64,000 nt of DNA, from assembly GCF_014467015.1 (NCBI RefSeq), contig NZ_CP058559.1:3100001-3164000 (forward strand), written 5' to 3'. Below, one piece after another: positions 53,014-61,340 of the stretch. This stretch comes from Alkalicella caledoniensis. Lineage in GTDB: Bacteria; Bacillota; Proteinivoracia; Proteinivoracales; Proteinivoracaceae. Both the position numbers and the translations under genes were made by a program. Each line of letters begins with the position of its first letter. Positions within the stretch are counted from its first letter, which is position 1. The notes under the pieces are model-generated. The model made no database searches, was not told the DNA's origin, and was given only the letters and a program-made list of their open reading frames with translations.

Positions 53014-54366
53014 CTATTTACCTCCTATGGACATTTTTTTAACTTTAATTGGTGCAGAACCTTTTCCAGATGTTACAAGTATTTGACCGGCTTTACCACA
53101 ACCACCAGCCTTTGAGTATTCTACACTGTCAGCTATCATTTCAATGTTCTTCATGGTGGTAAATAGGTTGCCACTTAGGGCTATATCCCTTACCATGTTG
53201 GTAATTTTACCTTCTTTAATCTGATATCCACCTTGAACTGCGAAGGTAAACATCTCCCCAGATGTTTGGCCACCAGCTGAGCCAAAAAGTAAGATTCCTT
53301 TTTCCATGGAGGATATCATGTCTTCGAACTTATGGGGACCTTTATCGATGTATATATTACCCATTCTAACTATGGGTTTAAAGTTATAATCCTTTGCCCT
53401 ACAGTGGCCTGTAGGTTCTTCTTCTAACAGTCCTGCTGACTGACGGGAGTGTAGTCTGCCACTTAATTTACCTTTTTTAATTAGATAAGTTTGTTTACCT
53501 CTGACACCTTCATCATCATAGGTGTAGCTACCAGGAATCCCCTTAAGGCTTGGATCATCTATAACATTTAGTATTTCTGAACCAAACTCAGTTCCTAGGG
53601 TCATTGTTTCCCTTAGAGCTTCATTATCCAATAGGTTATCTGACTCACTTAAATGGCCAAATGCTTCATGGATAAATAGCCCGCCAACTTCATGGTCTAA
53701 AATAACATCGTAATCGCCACCTTCTAAGGTTTTAGCCTCAAGAAGATCTACTGTTTGTTGTGCTTTATTGTGTACAACTAGTTCTTGATGCAATAAATCA
53801 GAATAACAGTCTGTACCACCTAGGGACAGACGGGTTTGTTGGATTACCCCATCTCTCATGGAAATTATCCTATAGTTTATACCACAGATAATATGCTCTT
53901 GAGTTATAACACTACCTTCGTTATTAACAAAGGTTTTATAAGAAACTATTTCGTAGTAGGACCCGTCTGTGTTTACGATATCTTCAAATCCGCAAAGGAT
54001 TTGATCATAGCTCAGTAACAAGCTTTTTTTGTCATCTAAATCTATTGTTCGTGGATCAAGCAAGGGGTTCGCTATTATTTCATCTAAAGTCACTGGAACC
54101 TGAGCTAATTTGACGCTACCTGGGATGAAGCTGCTTATGGAGGCGCTTTGTTCCATGGCGGTCTTTGCATCTGAGATGTCATTAAATGAATATGTTCCGT
54201 ATCCTCCGCCAATTAAGGCCCGGGAATTTCCACCGGCTTTATTTACTACACTTACGTCTTTAATCTTACCTTTTGATACTTTGATTGTGGTTGTTCTTAG
54301 CTGTTGATAACGAAGGTCTTGATAGCCTTTACCTGATAAGGCACTTTTTAATGCTTCATTATACAT
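53014..54366 (-). CDS. tldD: TldD family metalloprotease
   Basis: 450 residues. The zinc motif is His233-Glu234-x3-His238 (LFIHEAFGHLSESD), the HExxxH signature of TldD. The downstream Cys is in AGGCGKAGQILVTSG near the C-terminus, and GSYTYDDEGVRGKQTYLIKKG is typical of the family. GGGGG precedes the ATG. The gene is coupled to pmbA. Partners in other bacteria process peptide antibiotics, but no precursor peptide gene is obvious here. Confidence 0.93.
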   Translation of the reverse strand: MYNEALKSALSGKGYQDLRYQQLRTTTIKVSKGKIKDVSVVNKAGGNSRALIGGGYGTYSFNDISDAKTAMEQSASISSFIPGSVKLAQVPVTLDEIIANPLLDPRTIDLDDKKSLLLSYDQILCGFEDIVNTDGSYYEIVSYKTFVNNEGSVITQEHIICGINYRIISMRDGVIQQTRLSLGGTDCYSDLLHQELVVHNKAQQTVDLLEAKTLEGGDYDVILDHEVGGLFIHEAFGHLSESDNLLDNEALRETMTLGTEFGSEILNVIDDPSLKGIPGSYTYDDEGVRGKQTYLIKKGKLSGRLHSRQSAGLLEEEPTGHCRAKDYNFKPIVRMGNIYIDKGPHKFEDMISSMEKGILLFGSAGGQTSGEMFTFAVQGGYQIKEGKITNMVRDIALSGNLFTTMKNIEMIADSVEYSKAGGCGKAGQILVTSGKGSAPIKVKKMSIGGK

Positions 54367-54429
54367 AGTTTATCCCCCTTTGTTCTGTACTCTAACTAAT
54401 CTATTCTCGATGGAGCTTAAAAATCCTTT

Positions 54430-54459
54430 AAAAAAAGACTTCCTGGGAAGTCTTTTTTT
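54430..54459 (-). terminator. Terminator between mscS and tldD
   Basis: AAAAAAAGACTTCC, loop TG, GGAAGTCTTTTTTT; it overlaps the mscS stop codon, so tldD must have its own promoter. Confidence 0.85.
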
Positions 54460-55543
54460 ACTCTATATTCACTTTTGCTGTTGGGATGGGGTTTTCAAAG
54501 TAAAGGCTTCTAGATGGGAAGGCTACTGATACTCCTTCTTGTTCTAAAATATCCATGATTTTAAAGTTCACATCTTCTTTAACTTTCAAAAACTCCCCCC
54601 ATACAGTGGTGTTTGTAAAGCAATATATAAATATATCTAAAGAACTACTATTGAAGCTATCAAAGTTTACAAAAATTGTCTCTGGATGTATATCACTATG
54701 ATTCTTTAACATGGAATCAATCCTAGTTACACATGTAGCCAACTTTTCCCTAGGAGTTGTATAAGTGACACCAAGATTAAAGGAGATTCGTCTTCTTCCC
54801 ATTTTGCTCCAATTTGTAATTGGGTTTTTAGCCAAAGTGGCATTTGGAACTGTAACTAGGGCATGGGCAAAAGTGCGAACCTTTGTACTGCGAAAATTAA
54901 TATCTTCCACTGTGCCTTCTACATTTGGTGTTAGAATCCAGTCTCCTATGGAGAAAGGCTTATCTAAGATTATAACTATTCCTCCAAAGAAATTTGAAAG
55001 GGAATCTTGAGCGGCTAGGGCGAAGGCTAGACCACCTATACCAAGACCTGCCACAAAACCATTAACGTCATATCCCCATTCCTGTGCTATAATCGAAGCA
55101 CTTATTGCCACTAAAATAAATCTTATTGCTTTAGATATAATAGGGATTAAAATCCTATCAATATCAAAATCTAGTTTCTCATTTAATTTGGTAAATAGTG
55201 CAGAAGATGTACTACTGAGATTGTAAAAGCCTGAGGTTATTAGGATTATTACAGTGGATCTAAAAAGTTTGACCACAACATCATAATACTCTTTTGATAA
55301 AGAAAGATCACGTAATGCAAAAAAAAGACCAAGGAAAAAAATAAAATTCTTCACAGGTTTCCTAAAGGCTGTAACTATTTTTGTATCTAAAGTGGTTTTT
55401 GTTTTGTCTGTCATTTTAACTATGAGTTTATAAATATATAAGTTAAAAAAATGGCTTAACATAAAAAATAAAAATGTAATACCTACAAACCTAGTAGGTC
55501 TAAACAGATGGAAATACCAAAAATCTAAAATTTGCTCAATCAT
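54458..55543 (-). CDS. Mechanosensitive ion channel of the MscS family
   Basis: 361 residues. Several N-terminal membrane helices, then the pore helix and beta domain: GFVAGLGIGGLAFALAAQDSLSNFFGGIVIILDKPFSIGDWI matches the TM3a/3b region and the beta-domain entry of MscS (glycine/alanine-rich then DxPFxxGD). The VEDINFRSTKVRTFAHALVTVPNATL stretch is the conserved middle domain. It releases solutes during osmotic down-shock. AAAGGAG precedes the ATG. Confidence 0.93.
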   Translation of the reverse strand: MIEQILDFWYFHLFRPTRFVGITFLFFMLSHFFNLYIYKLIVKMTDKTKTTLDTKIVTAFRKPVKNFIFFLGLFFALRDLSLSKEYYDVVVKLFRSTVIILITSGFYNLSSTSSALFTKLNEKLDFDIDRILIPIISKAIRFILVAISASIIAQEWGYDVNGFVAGLGIGGLAFALAAQDSLSNFFGGIVIILDKPFSIGDWILTPNVEGTVEDINFRSTKVRTFAHALVTVPNATLAKNPITNWSKMGRRRISFNLGVTYTTPREKLATCVTRIDSMLKNHSDIHPETIFVNFDSFNSSSLDIFIYCFTNTTVWGEFLKVKEDVNFKIMDILEQEGVSVAFPSRSLYFENPIPTAKVNIE

Positions 55544-55604
55544 AAAAAACTCCTTTCTTTGTATTAGCTGGACAGCTGGACAAGAAGGTCAACTTCAGGT
55601 AAAA

Positions 55605-55660
55605 TGCAAGGTTGTTGTAGGGGGTGTGCCTTGAGCCACCCTGACTGAAAGTTTTACTTA
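55605..55660. repeat. Fragment of a GC-rich palindromic repeat
   Basis: GTTGTAGGGGGTGTGCCTTG followed by AGCCACCCTGACTG resembles the TTGTAGG elements at 8.1 and 10.4 kb. It is in a 283-bp stretch without genes between mscS and speD copy 2; nothing else was recognised there except the terminator below. Confidence 0.35.
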
Positions 55661-55802
55661 AGCATAATGGAAGAAGTAGAAAGTTGGACAGGAAAATTCA
55701 AATCTGAATTGGTGTAGTTTGGCTTGGGTTGGTTTTGTTGCTATGGTCATGTTCAACTACATATAACTCTATCATACATAGTAGATTTTTCAAGGCACAA
55801 AA

Positions 55803-55828
55803 AAAGACGAAGGTGAGCCTTCGTCTTT
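55803..55828 (-). terminator. Terminator after speD copy 2
   Basis: AAAGACGAAGG, short loop, CCTTCGTCTTT, with an A run on the plus strand that is a T run on the transcript. It overlaps the stop codon. Confidence 0.85.
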
Positions 55829-56648
55829 ATACTTTAATTACATTTCGTCCATAGAAGATATCATTCATTTCTTTTTTCAAGCGATGTTTAATTTTTCTTC
55901 TTTCTGTGGGAGACAGTTCTTTTTTGCTTACACCGAAAAGATAGTCATCTAGGTCAAACTTTTTAAGTATCATTTTTGTATGGAAGATATGTTCTTGGTA
56001 GATATTCACATCTATCAACTGATAACTATCCCTAGTAGCTGGATCAATATAATTTTGGATGGAATTGATTTTATGATCGATAAATAGTTTTTTGCCATTT
56101 ACATCCCTTGTAAAACCACGCACCCTATAGTCGATAGTCATGATATCTGAATCAAAGCTGTGGATAAGGTAGTTTAATGCCTTTAGTGGTGAAATGTGGC
56201 CACATGTAGAAACATCAATATCTGCTCTGAAGGTACTGACACCTTGGTCTGGGTGACTTTCTGGGTATGTGTGGACGGTTATATGACTTTTATCTAGATG
56301 TCCAACTACTGACCCGGGCAATGGGCCTGGGCTTTCTGATTCATTTAGCTCTTCAGGGGGTTTATCTGAATAAACTCCTTCTTCAGATACTAACATTGTT
56401 ACTGATGCACCTTGGGGCTCATAATCTTGTTTAGCTATATTAAGAACATTAGCACCTATGATGTCAGCAACATTTTTTAGGATGTTTGTTAATCTTTCGG
56501 CACTATATTCTTCATCGATGTACTCAATATAGCTTTTCTTATCTTCTTCAGTTTTAGCGTAACAAACATCGTAAATATTAAAACTCAGGGTCTTCGTTAA
56601 ATTATTAAAGCCATATAATTTCAGCTTTTTAAAGTTTTTGATCTTCAT
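55827..56648 (-). CDS. speD: S-adenosylmethionine decarboxylase proenzyme, copy 2
   Basis: 273 residues, class 1A. It is highly similar to copy 1 throughout, except residues about 92-116 just before the cleavage region, where the two diverge. Self-cleavage should occur at Lys120-Ser121 ([14 protein letters not shown]). GGAGG is present before the ATG. Copies 1 and 2 flank pmbA-tldD-mscS on the same strand. Both have complete catalytic residues, so neither looks like a pseudogene. Confidence 0.95.
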   Translation of the reverse strand: MKIKNFKKLKLYGFNNLTKTLSFNIYDVCYAKTEEDKKSYIEYIDEEYSAERLTNILKNVADIIGANVLNIAKQDYEPQGASVTMLVSEEGVYSDKPPEELNESESPGPLPGSVVGHLDKSHITVHTYPESHPDQGVSTFRADIDVSTCGHISPLKALNYLIHSFDSDIMTIDYRVRGFTRDVNGKKLFIDHKINSIQNYIDPATRDSYQLIDVNIYQEHIFHTKMILKKFDLDDYLFGVSKKELSPTERRKIKHRLKKEMNDIFYGRNVIKV

Positions 56649-56835
56649 GATTTTAACAACCTCCTACATAACTTACTCTTTTTATTATTCCTAATGCTAA
56701 AAAATATAATCTTTGTTTGTTAATGAAAAAGATAGGAGACTGATTCTATTTAAAAAAATAAAGGAATTGAGGTCAAATAATCGAATAGATAATACTGTAG
56801 ACTAAATATAATATAATCGAAAGAAGGAGATGCAA

Positions 56836-58197
56836 TTGAATTTAACAAACGGACCCTTAAAAAAGGCCGTAGTTGTTTTAGCCATTCCTGTGGTGTTGAG
56901 AATGACCTTACAGATGGTTGTGGGAATGGTGGATTTGGCTTTGGTGGGTCGGCTGGGAAGAGAGGCTACTGCGGCAGTAGGACTTGGCAACCAATTGGTT
57001 ATGATAACAATAAGCGTAGTTACAGCATTTACCATAGGAACCACAGCGCTGGTGGCTAGATTTTACGGAGCAGGCGATAAAAAAAGCGCAGCTGACGCTG
57101 CAAGGCAATCTATTATTTTAAGCTTTTTATCAGGAACGGTTTTAGCAATTTTCGGTGTAATATTTGCTAAACAGTTGATTTTGTTTATGATGAGTTTTTC
57201 TGAGACTATAAATTATGAAGTTGTTGATTTAGCAACAGGGTATCTTAGAATAGTGTTTTTTTCTTTACCTTTTATGTTTGCTATGATGAACACAAATGCC
57301 ATATTACAAGGGGCAGGGGATATGAAGACACCCCTTTATATAATGATATTTGTAAATCTATTCAATATAGTGGGAGATATTGTGCTTATCTTTGGATGGG
57401 GAATCATACCTGCCTTAGGTGTAAATGGGGCTGCACTAGCAACAGGGCTTTCCCGTACCTTTGCAGGTATAATTGGTATGGTGGTATTGTCAAAGGGCAA
57501 AGGGTTGGATGTAAATCCTTTTAAATTGAATTTTGACATGGTCATTATACGGGATATACTGAAAATAGGTATACCCTCAGCCTTTGAACAAATTTTTAGA
57601 CAAAGTGGGCAGATGTTATTTACCATGTTTGCTGCAGGTTTAGGTGACGTGGCCATGGCAGCCAATCCTATTATTATGAAGGGGATGTCCATGTCCTTTA
57701 TGCCTGGATTTGGTTTTGGCTTAGCGGCAACCACCATTGTTGGACAGAATTTAGGTGCAAATAAACCACAGAGGGCTAAAGAAGGTGGTTTTGTAGCTAC
57801 GAAAATGGCCCTTATATTTATGTCAGGTGTGGGGTTACTGTTTTTCTTTTTCTCAAGCTATATTGCAGCTTTTTTCACTCCAGACCCTGAAGTAAGAGCT
57901 GTGGTTGCTCAATGTCTGAAGATATTGGCTGTGGCACAACCGTTCCTGGCTTTCGTAATGGTTCTTGCGGGAGGACTTAGAGGAGCTGGAGATACAAAAT
58001 ATGTACTTTGGATAACCCTGGCAGGAACGTGGGGTATGCGTGTTGTAGCAGCCTTTATTCTATCTCGTTTTTGGGGAATATATGGATTGTGGTACGCCAT
58101 GGTACTTGATAATATTGTAAGGGCTACCCTTATGACATTACGATTTAATGGAGGTAAATGGCAAGAAATAGAGGTAGGAGAGAAAATGGTAGCTTGA
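56836..58197 (+). CDS. MATE family efflux transporter
   Basis: 453 residues, twelve predicted membrane helices in two MatE halves. The first half starts LKKAVVVLAIPVVLRMTLQMVVGMVDLALVGRLG, with the MatE-typical GxxxxxAAVGLGNQL; the second contains FEQIFRQSGQMLFTMFAAGLG. It exports drugs or metabolites by Na+ or H+ antiport; the substrate is unknown. TTG 56836 is chosen because GAAGGAG ends 8 bases before it; the in-frame ATG 56830 is too close to that site. Confidence 0.93.
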   Translation: MNLTNGPLKKAVVVLAIPVVLRMTLQMVVGMVDLALVGRLGREATAAVGLGNQLVMITISVVTAFTIGTTALVARFYGAGDKKSAADAARQSIILSFLSGTVLAIFGVIFAKQLILFMMSFSETINYEVVDLATGYLRIVFFSLPFMFAMMNTNAILQGAGDMKTPLYIMIFVNLFNIVGDIVLIFGWGIIPALGVNGAALATGLSRTFAGIIGMVVLSKGKGLDVNPFKLNFDMVIIRDILKIGIPSAFEQIFRQSGQMLFTMFAAGLGDVAMAANPIIMKGMSMSFMPGFGFGLAATTIVGQNLGANKPQRAKEGGFVATKMALIFMSGVGLLFFFFSSYIAAFFTPDPEVRAVVAQCLKILAVAQPFLAFVMVLAGGLRGAGDTKYVLWITLAGTWGMRVVAAFILSRFWGIYGLWYAMVLDNIVRATLMTLRFNGGKWQEIEVGEKMVA

Positions 58198-58377
58198 GTT
58201 TAGCGTACCCAAGCTAGAGTTCGGTAAACTTTTTAGGTAGAAATATTTTATGTATAGTTATATCAAAAAAAATATTAAATAATATTAATAAACGTTATAT
58301 TTACATCTTTTAATGCATATAAAGAAATGATATGCTATATATGTATACTTTAGTTTGTTAAAGGAGGCTATAAAAAA

Positions 58378-58893
58378 ATGGGGAAAGTCAAAAATGTTAC
58401 GTATAGTGAAATGCTTCCAGAATTGATGGAACAATTACCAAAGGGAGCTTTTTTAACTGCTAAATGGCAGGACAAAGTTAACACCATGACCATTGGCTGG
58501 GGAACTGTTGGAGTAGTTTGGGGTAAGCCTATTTTCATGATAGCAGTAAGATATTCTAGATATACTTATAGATTACTAGATAATGCACAAGAATTTACAG
58601 TAAGTATACCCTTATCCAATAACCTAAAAAAAGAATTAGGTATTTGTGGATCAAAATCAGGCAGAGATATGAACAAATTTGAAGAATGTGGACTAACAAT
58701 CCAAAAAGGGCAGAAAATCTCTACCCCAGTGGTAGGTGAGTGTGAACTACACTATGAATGTAAAGTTGTTTATCAGCAAGCCATGGAGCCAAAACTCCTA
58801 CACAACGACATTGATGAAAAGTATTATAAAAATGATGACTTCCATGTTATCTACTACGGAGAGATAGTGGCATCTTACTTAAATGATAAATAG
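58378..58893 (+). CDS. Flavin reductase-like FMN-binding protein
   Basis: 171 residues, Flavin_Reduct/split-barrel family: FLTAKWQDKVNTMTIGWGTVGVVWGKPIFMIAVRYSRYTYRLLDNAQEFTVSIP is the usual flavin-binding region, and a CGSKSGRDMNKFEECGL stretch follows. Members act as flavin reductases or as FMN-bound electron carriers in anaerobes. AAAGGAGG precedes the ATG. A terminator follows after about 65 bp. Confidence 0.9.
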   Translation: MGKVKNVTYSEMLPELMEQLPKGAFLTAKWQDKVNTMTIGWGTVGVVWGKPIFMIAVRYSRYTYRLLDNAQEFTVSIPLSNNLKKELGICGSKSGRDMNKFEECGLTIQKGQKISTPVVGECELHYECKVVYQQAMEPKLLHNDIDEKYYKNDDFHVIYYGEIVASYLNDK

Positions 58894-58960
58894 AAGCTAA
58901 AGGGGTACAACTTTTCTAAAATAGAGATGCCTTAGCTGTCATTGCTTGATAGTAAAAACT

Positions 58961-58990
58961 AAAGCAAGTAAGCCATAGCTTACTTGCTTT
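58961..58990. terminator. Bidirectional terminator overlapping a tiny gene
   Basis: AAAGCAAGTAAGC, loop cata, GCTTACTTGCTTT, perfect 13-bp stem. It follows the flavin reductase gene and also overlaps the stop codon of the convergent 29-residue gene. Confidence 0.85.
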
Positions 58991-59069
58991 TACTTTTGCA
59001 CTTAACACAGGGTTTACCCTTCACTTTTTTAATGGGAGTCTTTTTCAAAGTTTTACCTCTTTTAGCCAC
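58980..59069 (-). CDS. 29-residue basic CxxC peptide
   Basis: GTG start with a strong GGAGGTGA site 6 bases upstream. The product begins MAKRGKTLKKTPIKKVKGKP and ends with CVKCKSKSK: eleven lysines and one CxxC pair. Strong ribosome site plus a terminator at the stop argue for a real small gene. It may be a nucleic acid-binding or metal-binding peptide; no family recognised. Confidence 0.6.
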   Translation of the reverse strand: MAKRGKTLKKTPIKKVKGKPCVKCKSKSK

Positions 59070-59292
59070 AACTATCACCTCCGCCACTAATGTATTATAT
59101 TAGGAGGTAAGTAGTTTGGTTCACATAATTTAGTTTTAGAGGAATGGTTTAATAAGGACTTTATTTTCTAATGGTAGTTAGTTAACAATTTCTTAATACA
59201 TTTAATATTGACTCCTTTTGATAAAAGGAGTATTATATTGTTGTGGGTGTACTAGTGATGTATTACACCAAAACACTAAAGGAGGAATCTAC

Positions 59293-59499
59293 ATGTTTGA
59301 GACTATGCAATTCACTGAAATTTTAAAAATGTTGTTACCAATTATAATAATAGAGTTTGCCCTTAAGGTTTACTGCTTGATTAATTTATTTAAAAATGAT
59401 GCAAACCATTTACCCAAGTGGGCATGGGCACTAATTATTACATTTGTAAACGTATTTGGACCAGTAGGGTACTTGATTATGGGTAAACGGAGGTATTAA
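59293..59499 (+). CDS. PLDc_N domain small membrane protein
   Basis: 68 residues with two membrane helices. The pattern LPIIIIEFALKVYCLINLFKND...LPKWAWALIITFVNVFGPVGYLIMGKRR matches the PLDc_N (phospholipase D-nuclease N-terminal) family. AAAGGAGG precedes the ATG. It ends 5 bp before the ABC ATPase gene, whose ribosome site it contains, so it belongs to the same operon and may be an accessory subunit of the exporter. Confidence 0.85.
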   Translation: MFETMQFTEILKMLLPIIIIEFALKVYCLINLFKNDANHLPKWAWALIITFVNVFGPVGYLIMGKRRY

Positions 59500-59504
59500 G
59501 CAAA

Positions 59505-60434
59505 ATGATTGAAGTAAAAAATCTTGTAAAAAAATATGGCCAATTTGAAGTACTAAAATCCATAGACTTTTCTGTTGATAAAGGTACAGTTTTTGGTTTC
59601 CTAGGCAAAAATGGTGTGGGAAAATCCACCACTATGAATATATTGACAGGTTTAATAGGGTTTAATAGTGGAGAAATAAAGTTCGAAGGTCTTGACTTTG
59701 TAAAAAATAAAGGCAAAATTATGCAGTCTATTGGGTACCTTACAGAAAACCCTGTTTTCTACGAATACATGACAGCAGTAGAGTATCTAAATTTTATAGC
59801 TGAAGTAAGTGACTATGATAAGAAATCTAGATCAAAACGAGTTGACGAATTGTTAGAACAAGTAAAATTAACTGAGGCTAAAAATAGAAAAGTGGGTGGC
59901 TACTCACGGGGGATGAAACAACGACTGGGGTTAGCTGTAGCCCTATTTAACCACCCTAAATATCTCTTTTTAGACGAACCAACCTCTGCCCTAGACCCCC
60001 AAGGGCGTCTTGAGATGGTGGAACTCATAAGTGACCTTAAGGGCAGAGATATAACAGTATTTCTATCTACCCATATTCTTAGTGATGTTGAAAGGGTTTG
60101 TGATGAAGTTAGTATTATGGATAAAGGAAATATTTTGCTTACAAGAAATTTAAAGGATCTACAAAAGGAATTTATACAGCCTATTTTTGATATTACCTTT
60201 GAAGAAGAGTGTAATGTCATAGCTGAAACCTTGCAAGGTCTTAGTTGGGTAGAAAATATAAAAAATGTTGATACTCGCAAAATAAGTGTGTATGCAAAGG
60301 ATATGGATATAGCAAAACAAAATCTAATGGGTGAATTAGTCAAGTTTAAAAACCCAGTAATTAATTATCAAATTAGACAAGGGAACCTTGAAGATATATT
60401 TATTAGGATGGTGAACGGCAATGGCATCATTTAA
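59505..60434 (+). CDS. ABC transporter ATP-binding protein
   Basis: 309 residues. Walker A FLGKNGVGKSTTMNIL near residue 38, signature GGYSRGMKQRLGLA (YSRGM replaces the usual LSGGQ, as in many exporters of this group), Walker B YLFLDEPTSALDPQG and H-loop LSTHIL. The C-terminal extension fits ABC-2-type exporters such as those for antimicrobial peptides or lipids. It overlaps the permease gene by 14 bp. Confidence 0.94.
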   Translation: MIEVKNLVKKYGQFEVLKSIDFSVDKGTVFGFLGKNGVGKSTTMNILTGLIGFNSGEIKFEGLDFVKNKGKIMQSIGYLTENPVFYEYMTAVEYLNFIAEVSDYDKKSRSKRVDELLEQVKLTEAKNRKVGGYSRGMKQRLGLAVALFNHPKYLFLDEPTSALDPQGRLEMVELISDLKGRDITVFLSTHILSDVERVCDEVSIMDKGNILLTRNLKDLQKEFIQPIFDITFEEECNVIAETLQGLSWVENIKNVDTRKISVYAKDMDIAKQNLMGELVKFKNPVINYQIRQGNLEDIFIRMVNGNGII

Positions 60435-61182
60435 AGCATACCTAAAAAAAGAATTCTTAGAATCCATAAGGACCAGTAGATTTATAATTTTATTGATAGG
60501 GTTTGGAGCTTGGGCTATAGTCAACCCGGTAATCCTTAAACTATTGCCTGTTTTACTAGAAGGGCAACTTCCCGTTGAACTCATAGATACCATGGCTATT
60601 GATAGGGTTGAAGCTTTAAGGAACTATATGAGTGATTTGTTTAGCCTAGTTAATATATTTATTATATTTACTTTAATGGGTATAATGGCTGATGAAGTTG
60701 GTAGACAAAAACTGATGCTACCTTATTCTAAGGGGGTCAACCCAACAGGCTTGGTTCTTGCTAAATCAGTACACTATACAGTAACAGTAATCTTGATGGT
60801 ATTCATAGGTTTTCTAGTAAATTATTATTACTCTTCTATACTTTTTGATCAAGGTAATATAACTTTAGCAGAAGCTATGAGTTCAGCATTGTTATTTATG
60901 GTTTACTTTTCTTTTAATGTTTCTCTTTTGATTTTCATAAGTAGTATATTTAGAAAAGGTATTATTACAGGTGCTATAGTAATGGCAATGAGTTATATGA
61001 TGCCGCTACTATCAAACATCCAAAGCATTAAGGAATATATACCCTACTACTTAGTACAAAAAGCAGGAGATATAGGTAGTTCATTAGATGGAACTTTACC
61101 AGTGATACTTGTAACCATGGGAATAATAGTACTCATGAATATTGCTACTGTTATTAGAATGAAGAATATAGAAGTAGTATAG
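60421..61182 (+). CDS. ABC-2 type transporter permease
   Basis: 253 residues with six membrane helices (about 20-40, 72-92, 115-137, 155-180, 185-205 and 225-245), starting FKAYLKKEFLESIRTSRF, typical of ABC-2 permeases. Start inside the end of the ATPase gene shows coupling. With the ATPase and the PLDc_N protein it should form a small exporter of unknown cargo. Confidence 0.9.
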   Translation: MASFKAYLKKEFLESIRTSRFIILLIGFGAWAIVNPVILKLLPVLLEGQLPVELIDTMAIDRVEALRNYMSDLFSLVNIFIIFTLMGIMADEVGRQKLMLPYSKGVNPTGLVLAKSVHYTVTVILMVFIGFLVNYYYSSILFDQGNITLAEAMSSALLFMVYFSFNVSLLIFISSIFRKGIITGAIVMAMSYMMPLLSNIQSIKEYIPYYLVQKAGDIGSSLDGTLPVILVTMGIIVLMNIATVIRMKNIEVV

Positions 61183-61208
61183 TAAACTGAAAAGCATAAA
61201 CTAACTAT

Positions 61209-61257
61209 AAAACCAGCATCTGAACGTATTGAAAATATGTTCAGATGCTGGTTTTTG
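61209..61257. terminator. Terminator of the ABC exporter operon
   Basis: AAAACCAGCATCTGAAC pairs perfectly (17 bp) with GTTCAGATGCTGGTTTT around a 13-nt loop; a T run follows. Confidence 0.92.
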
Positions 61258-61274
61258 ATTAAGTGTCTTTACTT

Positions 61275-61340
61275 TTGCGGAGCAAACCTGTTAAAGAAGT
61301 TGACCTATCAGCGTAGCTGAACCTGTTGCCACGGGCAACT
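61275..61340. repeat. Fragment of the GC-rich palindromic repeat family
   Basis: Minus-strand GTTGCCCGTGGCAACAGGTTCAGC resembles GTTGCTTACGCAACAGGTTCGC at 8.14 kb: the same palindrome then ACAGGTTC. It abuts the stop codon of the following minus-strand gene. Confidence 0.5.
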
